DNA of 64,000 nucleotides from Campylobacter sp. RM5004 (GTDB lineage Bacteria; Campylobacterota; Campylobacteria; Campylobacterales; Campylobacteraceae): NCBI RefSeq assembly GCF_022369455.1, contig NZ_CP059599.1, positions 772,409 to 836,408 of the forward strand, read 5' to 3'. Shown piece by piece: positions 25,656 to 35,374 of this stretch (position 1 is its first letter; each line of letters starts with the position of its first letter). The notes under the pieces were generated by a model. It saw only the letters and a program-made list of their open reading frames with translations, ran no database searches and was not told where the DNA came from. The position numbers and the translations under genes were made by a program.

Positions 25656-27110
25656 ATGAATGCGATTTACTTTCAAAAAAGTAACAGGGAAAACCTAAAT
25701 AATCTTGCTATTAAATTATCTAAAAAATACCCTAATATGGTAGTTTTTCAAGCACTTGCTTGTGAAGATGGTGTTTGTGGTTTAGATAAATTAAGTAAAG
25801 ATTTTAATATCAAAACAGAATATTTATTTGATACACAAAGTGGAGTTAAGAAGTATTTAGAAAATGAGAATGCTTTTTATAAAAGTATAATTATCAAGTT
25901 TAATGAGCTAAAAGCTAAATATGATTTTGTTTTAGTTTCTAGTTTTGGTGCTTTTGGTGGTCTTGATACATTTTGGATTAATCTAAGACTTAGTAAAGAA
26001 TTAAATCTAAATTATGTAATTGATAGTGATTTAACCAAATTTGAGTTTGCTAAAATTCATCATAACTATACTAGTTTATATAACGAAAACACAAGCATAG
26101 ATGAATTATTAAATCTTAAAAAGCCTGAATATGTAAGTCCAATGGCATTTGAAGTTATGCTTGAAAGTAAAGCAAAAAGCGATATTAAAACAATAGTTTT
26201 ACCAGAAGGAAACGATGAGCGTATTTTAAAAGCAGCTCATAAATTATTAGAAAGCAAAGCAGTAAAACTAATAATCTTAGGAAACAATAAAGAAATAGCA
26301 CAAAAGGCTAGTGATTTAGGTCTTGATTTAGATGATGTAAAGACTTATAATCCAGGTAATTCATCGTTAGATGATGAATGTGCTAATGCGCTTTTTGAAG
26401 CTAGAAAATCAAAAGGCATGACTATCGAACAAGCAAAAGAACTTATAAAAGATAGAAACTACTTCGGAACTCTTTTAGTTCATTTAGGCTATGCTGATGC
26501 TATGGTTAGTGGTGCTGCATGTTCTACTGCTGATACAATTCGCCCAGCTCTTCAAATAGTAAAAACCAAGCCAGGTGTAAAGAGTGTAAGCGGTGGATTT
26601 TTCATGTGCTTAAGTGATAAGGTGTGGTATTTTGCAGATTGTGCAGTAACTCCAAATCCAACTCCTGAAAACTTAGCTGAAATAGCTTATGTTAGTTCAA
26701 AAACTTATGAAGCTTTTGGTTTTGAGCCAAGAGTAGCAATGCTTTCATATTCAACTGCAAATAGCGGAAGTGGCGTTAGTGTGGATTTAACCAAACAAGC
26801 TTGCGAGTTAGCAAAAGCTTATGAAGGATTAGTATATGATGGTCCTATTCAATTTGACGCTGCAGTAGATATTGCAACAGCTAGTAAGAAAATGCCTGAT
26901 AGTAAGGTTGCAGGAAGAGCAAATGTATTTGTATTCCCTGATTTAAACGCAGCAAATATAGGTTATAAAGCAGTTCAAAGAAGTGCAGGAGCAATTGCAG
27001 TTGGTCCATTACTTCAAGGTTTAAACAAGCCAATCAACGATTTAAGCAGAGGTTGTTTGGTTGAAGATATTGTAAATACATGCTTAATTAGTGCAATTCA
27101 AGCACAATAA
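25656..27110 (+). CDS. pta: Phosphate acetyltransferase
   Basis: Converts acetyl-CoA and phosphate to acetyl phosphate. The catalytic domain fills about 160-484 (VLPEGNDERILKAAHKLLE near 183, GAACSTADTIRPALQ near 287, SGSGVSVDLTKQA near 370, GRANVFVFPDLNAANIGYK near 420). The first 160 residues are a divergent domain resembling the P-loop-related N-terminus of long Pta proteins, but with no intact P-loop. Followed 19 bases later by ackA. Confidence 0.95.
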   Translation: MNAIYFQKSNRENLNNLAIKLSKKYPNMVVFQALACEDGVCGLDKLSKDFNIKTEYLFDTQSGVKKYLENENAFYKSIIIKFNELKAKYDFVLVSSFGAFGGLDTFWINLRLSKELNLNYVIDSDLTKFEFAKIHHNYTSLYNENTSIDELLNLKKPEYVSPMAFEVMLESKAKSDIKTIVLPEGNDERILKAAHKLLESKAVKLIILGNNKEIAQKASDLGLDLDDVKTYNPGNSSLDDECANALFEARKSKGMTIEQAKELIKDRNYFGTLLVHLGYADAMVSGAACSTADTIRPALQIVKTKPGVKSVSGGFFMCLSDKVWYFADCAVTPNPTPENLAEIAYVSSKTYEAFGFEPRVAMLSYSTANSGSGVSVDLTKQACELAKAYEGLVYDGPIQFDAAVDIATASKKMPDSKVAGRANVFVFPDLNAANIGYKAVQRSAGAIAVGPLLQGLNKPINDLSRGCLVEDIVNTCLISAIQAQ

Positions 27111-27129
27111 ATTATAAAAAGGAAAGAAA

Positions 27130-28299
27130 ATGAAAAAAGTATTAGTTTTAAACGCAGGTTCAAGCTCACTAAAGTTTCAATTATTTTTCAATGAAGATAG
27201 CGTTGCAAGTGGCTTGGTTGAGCAAATTGGTGAAAGCAATTCAAGAGCAAAAATTAAATTTGATGGTAAAGAATTAGAGCATTTAGGTGGCATAAACAAT
27301 CACGAAGATGGCTTAAAAGTAGTTCGTGATTTATTTGCAAAAAGCGGACTTTTAACTGATTTTAGCGAATTAGCAGCAGTAGGTCATCGTGTAGTTCATG
27401 GTGGAGATAAATTTATTAAAGCAACTTTAGTAGATGATAATTGCTTAAAAACTTTAGATGAATTAGTAAAATTAGCACCTTTACATAATCCTGCAAATAT
27501 TTCAGGAATTAAAACAATTATAAGTCTTGCTCCAAGTGTTAAAAACGTTGCAGTATTTGATACAGCATTTCATCAAACAATGCCAGAAATCGCATATCGC
27601 TATGCAATAGCTAATAAATACTATGAAGAAGATGGCGTTAGAAGATATGGTTTTCACGGAACATCTCATGAGTATGTAACTCGCGAAGCAGAAAAATTCT
27701 TAGGCGTTCAAAATATTGATGCAATTACAGCTCACTTAGGAAATGGTGCAAGTATTAGTGCTATTAAAGGTGGTAAATGTGTGGATACTTCAATGGGGCT
27801 TACTCCACTTGAAGGTTTAATGATGGGAACTAGATGTGGTGATATTGATGCAGGAGCTTTATTTTATCTAGCATACAATAAAGGCTTAAGCGTTGCTGAA
27901 CTTGATAAAATTTGCAATAAACAAAGTGGCTTATTAGGAATTTGTGGTGCTAATGATATGCGTGAAATTGAAGAAAATATGCAAAACGGCGATGAGAAAG
28001 CAAAATTAGCATTTGATATGTTTTGTTATAGAATAGCAAAATACATAGGCTCATACCTTGCAGTAACTCCTGCAAAAGCTCTAATTTTTACAGCTGGAAT
28101 TGGCGAAAACGATGATTTAATGAGAGCAGCTGTTTGTAAGCAACTTGCACACCTTGGCTTTAGTATTGATGAAGAAAAGAATGCTAAGCGTGAAAAAGTA
28201 GCAAGAAATATAGCAAAAGCTGATTCAAAATATCCTATTTTAGTTATTCCAACAAACGAAGAATTATCAATAGCAAAGCAAACTTTAGCATTAATTTAA
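27130..28299 (+). CDS. ackA: Acetate kinase
   Basis: Makes ATP from acetyl phosphate, completing pyruvate to acetate overflow with Pta, or works in reverse for acetate use. LNAGSSSLKFQLF at 7-19 and RYGFHGTSHEYV near 175-186 are ASKHA signatures; AHLGNGASISAI near 201-212 follows. 389 residues, full length. Terminated by an inverted repeat pair. Confidence 0.97.
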   Translation: MKKVLVLNAGSSSLKFQLFFNEDSVASGLVEQIGESNSRAKIKFDGKELEHLGGINNHEDGLKVVRDLFAKSGLLTDFSELAAVGHRVVHGGDKFIKATLVDDNCLKTLDELVKLAPLHNPANISGIKTIISLAPSVKNVAVFDTAFHQTMPEIAYRYAIANKYYEEDGVRRYGFHGTSHEYVTREAEKFLGVQNIDAITAHLGNGASISAIKGGKCVDTSMGLTPLEGLMMGTRCGDIDAGALFYLAYNKGLSVAELDKICNKQSGLLGICGANDMREIEENMQNGDEKAKLAFDMFCYRIAKYIGSYLAVTPAKALIFTAGIGENDDLMRAAVCKQLAHLGFSIDEEKNAKREKVARNIAKADSKYPILVIPTNEELSIAKQTLALI

Positions 28300-28301
28300 A
28301 A

Positions 28302-28334
28302 GAATTTGAATTAGGAAATTCCTAATTCAAATTC
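28302..28334. repeat. Near-perfect palindrome made of two dispersed-repeat copies, ackA terminator
   Basis: Plus copy from 28302 (one mismatch) fused back-to-back with an exact minus copy at 28317-28334: 16-base arms with a single central base, three bases after the ackA stop. Confidence 0.92.
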
Positions 28335-28405
28335 CAAAACTTTTTTAATCTTTATTCTTTAATTTAATTATTTTTTGCATTAAGTCATAAATATAATTCT
28401 TTTAT

Positions 28406-28445
28406 TTTTTCGTATATACAAAATATGATTTAACTTATACGAAAA
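28406..28445. promoter_or_regulatory. Distal operator-like inverted repeat of the fucose operon
   Basis: TTTTCGTATA (28407-28416) is repeated inverted as TATACGAAAA (28436-28445), and GTATATAC at 28412-28419 is itself palindromic. Same core as the proximal site 130 bases downstream. Confidence 0.6.
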
Positions 28446-28544
28446 GTAACACTTTTTAAAAATATTTGGATTTTTTGATTTAAATTAAATAATTTTTACC
28501 TTTTATGCAATATCTTTCATAAATACAAAAAATAAAATTTAATT

Positions 28545-28562
28545 TTTTTGTATATACAAAAA
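28545..28562. promoter_or_regulatory. Proximal palindromic operator TTTTTGTATATACAAAAA
   Basis: Perfect 18-base palindrome ending two bases before the AAGGAG ribosome site of the first fucose gene. A protein bound here would block transcription. Likely target of the IclR regulator, by inference. Confidence 0.65.
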
Positions 28563-28577
28563 GTTAAGGAGAATAAT

Positions 28578-29474
28578 ATGGGAATACTTAAAGGAACTTT
28601 ACCAGCTTTATATACACCATATAAAGATGATGGAAGTATTAATGAAGCTGAGTTTTTAAAAATGTGTGAGTGGGGCATTGCTAATGGGCTTGATGGATTG
28701 TTTTGCAACGGAAGTGCAGGAGATTCACAAGCAATGCCTTATGAGATGAAAGCAAAAATGCTAGAGCTCTCAATCAAAGCTGCTAATAAAAAAGTGCCTG
28801 TTATTTGTGGAATAGGAAGTTGTATTTACCAAGAAAGCTTAGACCTTGCAAACGAAGCTTATAATAAAGGAGCTGATGCGCTTTTACTTATGATGCCGTA
28901 TTATTATAAGTTTAACGATGATACGCTTTATACTTATGTAAAAGACTTACAAGCTAAAGTAAAGCTTCCGCTTTATATTTACAATATCCCACTTTTTGCA
29001 CCTGCAATGAGTTTAAATCTAATTGAAAAATTAAGCAAATTACCAAATATTGTAGGTATGAAAGATAGCAGTGGAGATGCGTTATTACTAAATCATATTT
29101 TAGATGTTGTGCCAAGTGATTTTGATGTATTTGTGGGTCGTGAAGAGCATTATTTTGGAGCTTTAATGATGGGTGCAAAAGGCTCAATGACAAGTGCAGG
29201 ATGTGTTTTCCCTGATGTTATGAGTGCGATTTATAAAGCATATAATGAAAAAAATTATGAAAGAGCAATAAAACTTCAAAAAGCATTGTTGCCAGCTATT
29301 AGATTTGGAATGAGTTTATCATTTCCTATGGGATTTGCACTTTTACTTAAAGCTCGTGGTTTTGCATTCGCAAATAAAAGCATTCATCCACTAAGCGAAG
29401 AAACTCTAAAAGCACTTAGTGAAAAATTTGAATATGCAAAAGAATTAGTTAAAAACATAGAAAGTGCATTATGA
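28578..29474 (+). CDS. DapA-family aldolase of the L-fucose pathway
   Basis: 298 residues, class I aldolase of the dihydrodipicolinate synthase family; by synteny with C. jejuni Cj0481 it should split 2-keto-3-deoxy-L-fuconate to pyruvate and L-lactaldehyde. FCNGSAGDSQAMPYEMK near 36-52 replaces the GTTGE loop of true DapA, arguing for a different substrate; LYIYNIP near 131-137 and the Schiff-base Lys in GMKDSSGD near 159-166 are present. ATG at 28578 with TAAGGAGAATAAT; an ATG ten codons upstream lies in the operator and is rejected. First gene of a seven-gene operon. Confidence 0.88.
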   Translation: MGILKGTLPALYTPYKDDGSINEAEFLKMCEWGIANGLDGLFCNGSAGDSQAMPYEMKAKMLELSIKAANKKVPVICGIGSCIYQESLDLANEAYNKGADALLLMMPYYYKFNDDTLYTYVKDLQAKVKLPLYIYNIPLFAPAMSLNLIEKLSKLPNIVGMKDSSGDALLLNHILDVVPSDFDVFVGREEHYFGALMMGAKGSMTSAGCVFPDVMSAIYKAYNEKNYERAIKLQKALLPAIRFGMSLSFPMGFALLLKARGFAFANKSIHPLSEETLKALSEKFEYAKELVKNIESAL

Positions 29475-30988
29475 AAAATAGATTTTTAAAAGTTAGCGAA
29501 ATAGACAATGTCGCAACTGCAATAAGTGATTTAAAAAACGGCGAAGTTTTTGGCGATGTTACTTTGCTAAATGATATTAAAAGCGGACATAAATTCGCTT
29601 TAACTGATATCAAAAAAGGTGATTTTATCATTAAATACGGCGAAGTAATAGGAGCAGCTAGTATTGATATAAAAAAAGGCGAGTGGGTTCATACAAATAA
29701 TACCGAGGGCGTTCGTGGTAGAGGCGATAGCTGTGATAGTTCAAAATTAGAAAATGCTTTAAAATTAAGCCAAGAGAGTGCAAACAAGAAAAATCTAAAC
29801 GCACAAGATTCAAAACACGAAAAAGTAGTTTTGAAAGGTTATAGAAGAGAAGATGGCAAGTTTGGCTTAAGAAATAAAGTCTTAATAATTCCAAGCGTTG
29901 TATGCGCTAATAAGGTTGTAGAAAATATTGCCAAAGCATGCCCTGAAGCTGTATATGTAACTCATCAGCACGGATGTAGCCAACTTGATTTTGACGCAGA
30001 ACAAACAAGAATGCTTATGGCTGGAAATTGTGCAAACCCAAATGTATATGCTGCACTTGTAGTAGGGCTTGGTTGTGAGACTATTAGCTCAAATTCGGTT
30101 AAAGAACTAGCTAAAAGCTTAGCACCTTATAAAGATGTAAGAGCGATTAGTATTCAAGAGCTAGGTGGTATTACAAATACAACAAATGAAGGCATAAAAA
30201 TAGTTAAAGAAATGCTTGAAAATGCTAGTAAATGCAAATTGAGTGAAGGCGATTTTAGCGATATTATCTTAGGCACTGAATGTGGTGGAAGTGATGCTTA
30301 TAGTGGGCTTAGTGCAAATCCATCGCTAGGAAGTCTAAGTGATTATGTGGTTGAAAATGGTGGAGCTGTAATTTTAGCTGAAACAACTGAGCTAATAGGA
30401 GCTGAAAATATCTTAGCAAGGCGTGCAATTAATGCTGATGTTGAGAAAAAAATATATGAAAAAATCTATGGCTTTGAAGAAAATGTTAAAAACAGCGGCT
30501 CAGACATTCGTGGTGCAAATCCAAGCCCAGGAAATATAGCAGGCGGACTTACTACTATTGAAGAAAAAAGCCTTGGTTGTGTTTATAAGGCAGGGACAAC
30601 TAAAGTTGTAGATGTGATTGATTATGCAATGCCAGTTACTAAAAAAGGCCTTACATTTATGGATACTCCAGGAAACGATATAGAACAGCTTAGTGCTATG
30701 GTTGCAGGTGGGGCGAATTTAGTTGTATTTACAACAGGTCGTGGAACTCCAACAGGAAGCCCTACAACTCCAACGATTAAGCTAAGCACAAATAATTTTT
30801 GTGCGAAGAATATGGCTGATGTAATTGACTTAAATGCTGGTGAAATCGTAGATGGTAATAAGTGTAAAGAAGACATTAGAGATGAGTTAATTGAATTAAT
30901 TATAAGAATAAGCGAAGGTAAATTAACAAAAGCAGAAATCAATAAACAAAATGATTTTAGCGTTTGGAGACTTGCAACAACTTGTTAA
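29471..30988 (+). CDS. Altronate/galactarate dehydratase-family protein, probable L-fuconate dehydratase
   Basis: 505 residues: N-terminal SAF-like domain (about 1-95, with GDVTLLNDIKSGHKFALTDIKKGD) and the UxaA/GarD catalytic region with conserved Cys/His (VTHQHGCSQLDFD near 161-173, CGGSDAYSGLSANPS near 276-290). In the C. jejuni reference strain the matching locus is split into two genes (Cj0482, Cj0483); here it is one intact frame. Overlaps the aldolase stop (ATGA). Confidence 0.87.
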   Translation: MKNRFLKVSEIDNVATAISDLKNGEVFGDVTLLNDIKSGHKFALTDIKKGDFIIKYGEVIGAASIDIKKGEWVHTNNTEGVRGRGDSCDSSKLENALKLSQESANKKNLNAQDSKHEKVVLKGYRREDGKFGLRNKVLIIPSVVCANKVVENIAKACPEAVYVTHQHGCSQLDFDAEQTRMLMAGNCANPNVYAALVVGLGCETISSNSVKELAKSLAPYKDVRAISIQELGGITNTTNEGIKIVKEMLENASKCKLSEGDFSDIILGTECGGSDAYSGLSANPSLGSLSDYVVENGGAVILAETTELIGAENILARRAINADVEKKIYEKIYGFEENVKNSGSDIRGANPSPGNIAGGLTTIEEKSLGCVYKAGTTKVVDVIDYAMPVTKKGLTFMDTPGNDIEQLSAMVAGGANLVVFTTGRGTPTGSPTTPTIKLSTNNFCAKNMADVIDLNAGEIVDGNKCKEDIRDELIELIIRISEGKLTKAEINKQNDFSVWRLATTC

Positions 30989-31010
30989 GTCGTAATCAAA
31001 GGAGGATTAC

Positions 31011-32270
31011 ATGGAAAAAATAGTAAATAAAATGTATTTAAAGATAATGCCTTTAATACTTTTAATGTTTTGCTTAGCAATGCTGGATAGATCAAACATT
31101 GCTTATGTAAAAGATTATATTGCAATTGATGCGGGTATAAGCAATAGTGCTTATGCTTTAGGGGCTGGGATATTTTTTATAGGTTATGCAATATTTGAAG
31201 TTCCATCAAATTTGTTATTACATAAACTAGGAGCAAAAGTATGGCTTAGTAGAATTATGGTAACTTGGGGACTTGTTTGTATGGCTATGATGTTTATAAA
31301 AGATGAAACAAGTTTTTATATTCTAAGATTTTTATTAGGACTTAGCGAAGCTGGATTTAGTCCTGGAGTTATTTTATATCTTAGTTATTTTTTTCCTACT
31401 GCATATAGGTCAAAAGCTTATGGCTTTTATCAATTAGGAGCTCCATTAGCTCTTATGCTTGGTGGCGTTATTACAGGGGCTATTTTAGATTACGCACCTA
31501 GCATTTGGTTTAAAAACTGGCAATGGATGTTTATTATTCAAGGAGCAATTACGGTAGTAGTAGGTGTTTATGCATTTTTTAAGCTTGCTAGCAAACCAGA
31601 AGATGCTAAGTATTTAAGCGAAGAAGAAAAACAAATTTTATTAAATGAACTTGCAAAAGAACAAGCAAGTAAAAAAGATTGTAATACAAGTAAAGCTTTA
31701 ACTTCTTTATTAGTATGGAAATTTGTTTTAGTTTATTTTGCAATACAGCTTAGTGTTTATGGGGTTTTGTTTTATTTACCGACACAAGTATCACATTTTT
31801 TAGGAACTAGTGTAGGTTTAAAAGTTGGGCTTATTAGCGCAATTCCTTGGCTAGTAGTATTAATTGCTCTACCTATTATTACAAGTTATGCTGATAAATT
31901 AAAGTCTTGGAGTTCTTTTAGCATTGCATTATTATTTTTAGCAGTGTTATGTATGTTTATATCTGTATTTATGAATTCTTTAGCTTTATTTATTTTATTT
32001 ATTTCGTTAGCTGCTGTTGGTTTTATTGTAATTCAGCCTATTTTTTGGAATCTACCAACACAAGTTTTAAAAGGAACTGGTGCAGCTGCTGGAATTGCTT
32101 TAATTGGAGCTTTAGGAAATCTTGGTGGCTTTGTTGCACCTAATTTAAAAACCTTAGCAGAAAATCAATTTAATAATTCTTATGCAGGTTTAATTGCTTT
32201 ATGCTTGGTTGCATTCTTAGGTGTGCTTATGTTAATTCATTTAAAAAAATCTTACAAAAATATTAAATAA
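31011..32270 (+). CDS. MFS transporter, anion:cation symporter type (Cj0484-like)
   Basis: 419 residues and 12 membrane helices. MLDRSNIAYVKDYI near 24-37 and YFFPTAYRSKAYGFYQLGAPLALMLGG in the middle are marks of the ACS family that takes up sugar acids such as galactonate. Likely brings in a fucose-pathway acid or a related substrate; separate from the true fucose permease downstream. Confidence 0.85.
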   Translation: MEKIVNKMYLKIMPLILLMFCLAMLDRSNIAYVKDYIAIDAGISNSAYALGAGIFFIGYAIFEVPSNLLLHKLGAKVWLSRIMVTWGLVCMAMMFIKDETSFYILRFLLGLSEAGFSPGVILYLSYFFPTAYRSKAYGFYQLGAPLALMLGGVITGAILDYAPSIWFKNWQWMFIIQGAITVVVGVYAFFKLASKPEDAKYLSEEEKQILLNELAKEQASKKDCNTSKALTSLLVWKFVLVYFAIQLSVYGVLFYLPTQVSHFLGTSVGLKVGLISAIPWLVVLIALPIITSYADKLKSWSSFSIALLFLAVLCMFISVFMNSLALFILFISLAAVGFIVIQPIFWNLPTQVLKGTGAAAGIALIGALGNLGGFVAPNLKTLAENQFNNSYAGLIALCLVAFLGVLMLIHLKKSYKNIK

Positions 32271-32279
32271 GGAGAAATT

Positions 32280-33068
32280 ATGGATTTAGGATTAAAAGGA
32301 AAAGTTGTAATTGTTACAGGTGGCGGAAAAGGAATTGGTGGTGGCATTAGCAAATGCCTTGCAGCTGAAGGTGCAATTCCTGTTATTGTATCTCGCTCTA
32401 AGCTTGATAGTGATTTTGAAGCAGAGATTAAAGCACTTTGCCCAAATTATGGCTTTTATCAATTAGATTTATCAAAATGGCAAGAAATTAGTGCAGTTGT
32501 AGAGCAAATTGTAGCTAAATACGGCTCAATTTATGCACTTGTTAATAATGCAGGTATGAATGATAATCTTCATATTGAAAGTGCTACAACAGAGGATCTT
32601 ATTAAAAGTTATGAGAGTAATTTATTTCATTATTACGAAATGACAAAATGCTGCCTTCCTTATATTAAAAAAGAGCAAGGAAGTATCTTAAATATTTCAA
32701 GTAAAACAGGTATCACAGGACAAGGAAGAACCACAGCATACGCAAGTGCAAAAGGCGCTCAAATAGCAATGACAAGAGAGTGGGCTTGCGCTTTTGCTCC
32801 TGATAATGTTCGTGTAAATTGCATTTGCCCTGCTGAAGTTTGGACTCCACTTTATGAAAAATGGATTAAAAACTTCCCCGACCCTGAAAAGCAATATCAA
32901 GAAATTGCAAAATTCATTCCACTAGGACATCGTTTCACAACTTGCGAAGAAATCGCTGATACTGCTGTATTTACAATAAGCCCAAGGGCATCTCATACAA
33001 CAGGACAAATCTTAACGCCAGATGGTGGTTATATGCATCTTGATCGTGCATTAAATTGGGAAAACTAA
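32280..33068 (+). CDS. fucX: Short-chain dehydrogenase, L-fucose dehydrogenase FucX-like
   Basis: Oxidises L-fucose to the lactone using NAD(P). 262 residues with Rossmann GGGKGIGGG near 14-22, NNAG near 89-92, catalytic Ser in NISSKTG near 138-144 and YASAK (Tyr/Lys) near 153-157. Position and sequence match C. jejuni FucX, reported active on L-fucose and D-arabinose. AAGGAGAAATT ribosome site. Confidence 0.9.
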   Translation: MDLGLKGKVVIVTGGGKGIGGGISKCLAAEGAIPVIVSRSKLDSDFEAEIKALCPNYGFYQLDLSKWQEISAVVEQIVAKYGSIYALVNNAGMNDNLHIESATTEDLIKSYESNLFHYYEMTKCCLPYIKKEQGSILNISSKTGITGQGRTTAYASAKGAQIAMTREWACAFAPDNVRVNCICPAEVWTPLYEKWIKNFPDPEKQYQEIAKFIPLGHRFTTCEEIADTAVFTISPRASHTTGQILTPDGGYMHLDRALNWEN

Positions 33069-33078
33069 AGGAGAAAAA

Positions 33079-34326
33079 ATGAATAAAAATGTAAAAATTG
33101 CAATAGGATTAGTAACATCTTTGTTTTTCTTATGGGGTGTAAGTTATGGACTTGTAGATGTTATGAATAAAAACTTTCAAAACCATTTAGGAATTACTCA
33201 ACAAAATAGTGGTCTTTTACAAATGGCTTATTTTGGAGCGTATTTTGTGATGGCACTTCCAGCTGGCTGGATTGCTTCAAGATTTTCTTATAAGATAGGA
33301 ATTATTACAGGACTTGCACTTTATGCAATTGGTTGCTTACTGATAATTCCAGCTACAAATATGGCTAGTTTTAATATGTTCTTATTTGCATTCTTTGTTC
33401 TTGCTTGCGGACTTGGTGCGCTTGAGACTAACGCAAACCCTTATATGACAAAGTTAGGCGATGAGAAAAACGCTTCATTTAGAATTAATGCAGCTCAAAG
33501 CTTTAATGGTTTTGGACAATTTGTTGGACCTATTATTGGTGGTAGCTTATTCTTATCAATCACACATAGTGGAGAAAACGCAACAGCAGCTGAAAAAGAA
33601 CAAGCATTACTTGAAAATATGTTTAACGTTCAAATGGTTTATGTAGGAATTGCTTTAATAGTATTTTTAATCTTACTTGCATTCGTATTTAATAAAATTC
33701 CAGAAGGTAGCGAAGTAAGTGGCGAAGCTCGTGTTAAAGACAATTCAAAAGCAAGTGATGTATTTAAACATAAGCATTTTAATTTAGGAGTATTAGCTCA
33801 ATTTTTATATGTTGCAGCTCAAGTTGGAGCAGGAGCATTCTTTATAAACTATGCAGTAGAGCATACAGCAAACCTTGGCGATGCTGCTTTAAGTGATGAA
33901 AAATCTGCGTATTTCTTCTCAGCTGCACTTGTAGCATTTATGATAGGAAGAATTGTTACAACTCCACTTATGAAAGTAATGAAAGGCGAGAGCATTTTAG
34001 GTATTTATTCGCTTATAAATGTTGCATTATGCTTTTATTTATATGTAGCTGATGGAATGATTAGTGTTTATGCTTTAATTTTAGTGTTTTTCTTTATGAG
34101 TATTAGCTTTCCTACTATTTTTGCAGTTGCTACAAAAGATTTACCACTAAATCAAGTAAAACTTGGTGGCTCAATTTTAGTAATGAGTATTTGTGGTGGT
34201 GCAATAATGCCTACAATTATGGGAGCTATAAATGATAGTTATGGCACAGGTGCAGGATTTTTAGCTTTAGCTCCTTGCTTTTTATATGTAGCATTATATA
34301 GCTTTTTATGGACTAAAAAATCATGA
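33079..34326 (+). CDS. fucP: L-fucose:H+ symporter FucP
   Basis: 415-residue MFS carrier of the FGHS family. Conserved FFLWGVSYGLVDVMNKNFQ near 16-34 and LETNANPYMTKLGD near 115-128 (ANPY motif) are diagnostic of FucP. Twelve membrane helices. Overlaps the lactonase gene by four bases. Confidence 0.93.
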   Translation: MNKNVKIAIGLVTSLFFLWGVSYGLVDVMNKNFQNHLGITQQNSGLLQMAYFGAYFVMALPAGWIASRFSYKIGIITGLALYAIGCLLIIPATNMASFNMFLFAFFVLACGLGALETNANPYMTKLGDEKNASFRINAAQSFNGFGQFVGPIIGGSLFLSITHSGENATAAEKEQALLENMFNVQMVYVGIALIVFLILLAFVFNKIPEGSEVSGEARVKDNSKASDVFKHKHFNLGVLAQFLYVAAQVGAGAFFINYAVEHTANLGDAALSDEKSAYFFSAALVAFMIGRIVTTPLMKVMKGESILGIYSLINVALCFYLYVADGMISVYALILVFFFMSISFPTIFAVATKDLPLNQVKLGGSILVMSICGGAIMPTIMGAINDSYGTGAGFLALAPCFLYVALYSFLWTKKS

Positions 34327-35057
34327 AAGTAATTGATACACACTTTCATATATGGCAACAAAATGACGCTAGTTGGGTGCAAAATGCCCCAGCTAGACTA
34401 AGGCGTGATTTTACTTTTCTTGAATACTTAACTGAATTTAGTGAATGTGATTTTTTAGGCGGTGTTTATGTGGAAATAAACGCAGATGAGCCAAAAGCAG
34501 AAAGTGATAAAATGCTTAGCTTTAAACATCAAAAATTACTTGCTTTATGTCTTGCTACAATAGGAGCAAATAGCTTTAGAGAAGTTTTACATACAAAGCA
34601 AAGCGGATATTGTTTAGGTAGTGAGTTTAAAAAGACGATTAATTTAGTAAATGCAAATGATTTATTATTTGAAGTTTGCATAAACGAAAACGAACTAAGT
34701 AATTTTAATAAAATTATTAAGGAATTTAAAACAGGAATTATCTTTAATCATTTTGCAAATATTAAGGATTTTAGTGGCAAAGATACCTTAAAACAAATTG
34801 CTAAAAAAGAAAATGCTTATATGAAATTATCATGCCAAGATGATTTTGTTTTAGGTAAAGATTATTCAAAATTACTTGATATGGCTTTTAATATTTTTGG
34901 CGAAGATAGAATTTGCTTTGGCTCAAATTATCCTGTAAGTGAGCTAAAACCAAATGAGTGGATTAGAATAATTGATAGTCATTTTAAAAGCGATGATTTA
35001 AAAGAAAAGATTTTTTATTTAAATGCAAAAGAAATTTATAAAACAAAGGAGATTTAA
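34323..35057 (+). CDS. Amidohydrolase-2 family lactonase (L-fuconolactonase candidate)
   Basis: 244 residues, TIM-barrel metal hydrolase of the COG3618 type. Metal ligands HxH (DTHFHIW at 5-11) and His in FNHFAN near 140 are visible; the fourth motif is FGSNYPV near 199, the Asn variant seen in many COG3618 lactonases. It would open the fucose lactone to L-fuconate. At 34722-34739 the coding sequence carries a two-mismatch dispersed repeat (EFKTGI). Confidence 0.85.
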   Translation: MKVIDTHFHIWQQNDASWVQNAPARLRRDFTFLEYLTEFSECDFLGGVYVEINADEPKAESDKMLSFKHQKLLALCLATIGANSFREVLHTKQSGYCLGSEFKKTINLVNANDLLFEVCINENELSNFNKIIKEFKTGIIFNHFANIKDFSGKDTLKQIAKKENAYMKLSCQDDFVLGKDYSKLLDMAFNIFGEDRICFGSNYPVSELKPNEWIRIIDSHFKSDDLKEKIFYLNAKEIYKTKEI

Positions 35058-35374
35058 TGCAAAGATTTGGACAAATTATCAAAGTTATTCCAGAAAAATT
35101 AGCTGAATACGAAAGACTTCACGCAAACCCTATGCCAGGCGTAAATGAGATGATAAAAGCTTGCAATATTCGTAATTATTCAATTTATAATTTTGGCGAG
35201 TATTTATTCGCATATTTTGAGTATGTAGGAACTGATTTTGATGCTGATATGGCAAAAATGGCAGCAGATGAGAACACTCGTAAGTGGTGGGCTTGCACTG
35301 ATCCATGCCAAATATCACTTGGCTATGCAGGTCAAAAATGGCTAAATATGAAAGAAGTTTATCATTTAGATTAG
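35057..35374 (+). CDS. L-rhamnose/L-fucose mutarotase-type protein (FucM)
   Basis: 105 residues of the RhaM fold: FGQIIKVIPEKLAEYERLHA at the start, central IRNYSIYNFGEYLFAYFEY, and the acidic C-terminal KEVYHLD. Interconverts sugar anomers to supply the dehydrogenase. ATG overlaps the previous stop (TAATG). Last gene of the operon; its final codons form the left arm of a hairpin. Confidence 0.88.
   Translation: MQRFGQIIKVIPEKLAEYERLHANPMPGVNEMIKACNIRNYSIYNFGEYLFAYFEYVGTDFDADMAKMAADENTRKWWACTDPCQISLGYAGQKWLNMKEVYHLD

Noticed and set aside
28302-28334. The palindrome after ackA as a fucose operator
   Set aside because: It is a back-to-back pair of the dispersed word at a stop codon, found after many unrelated genes.
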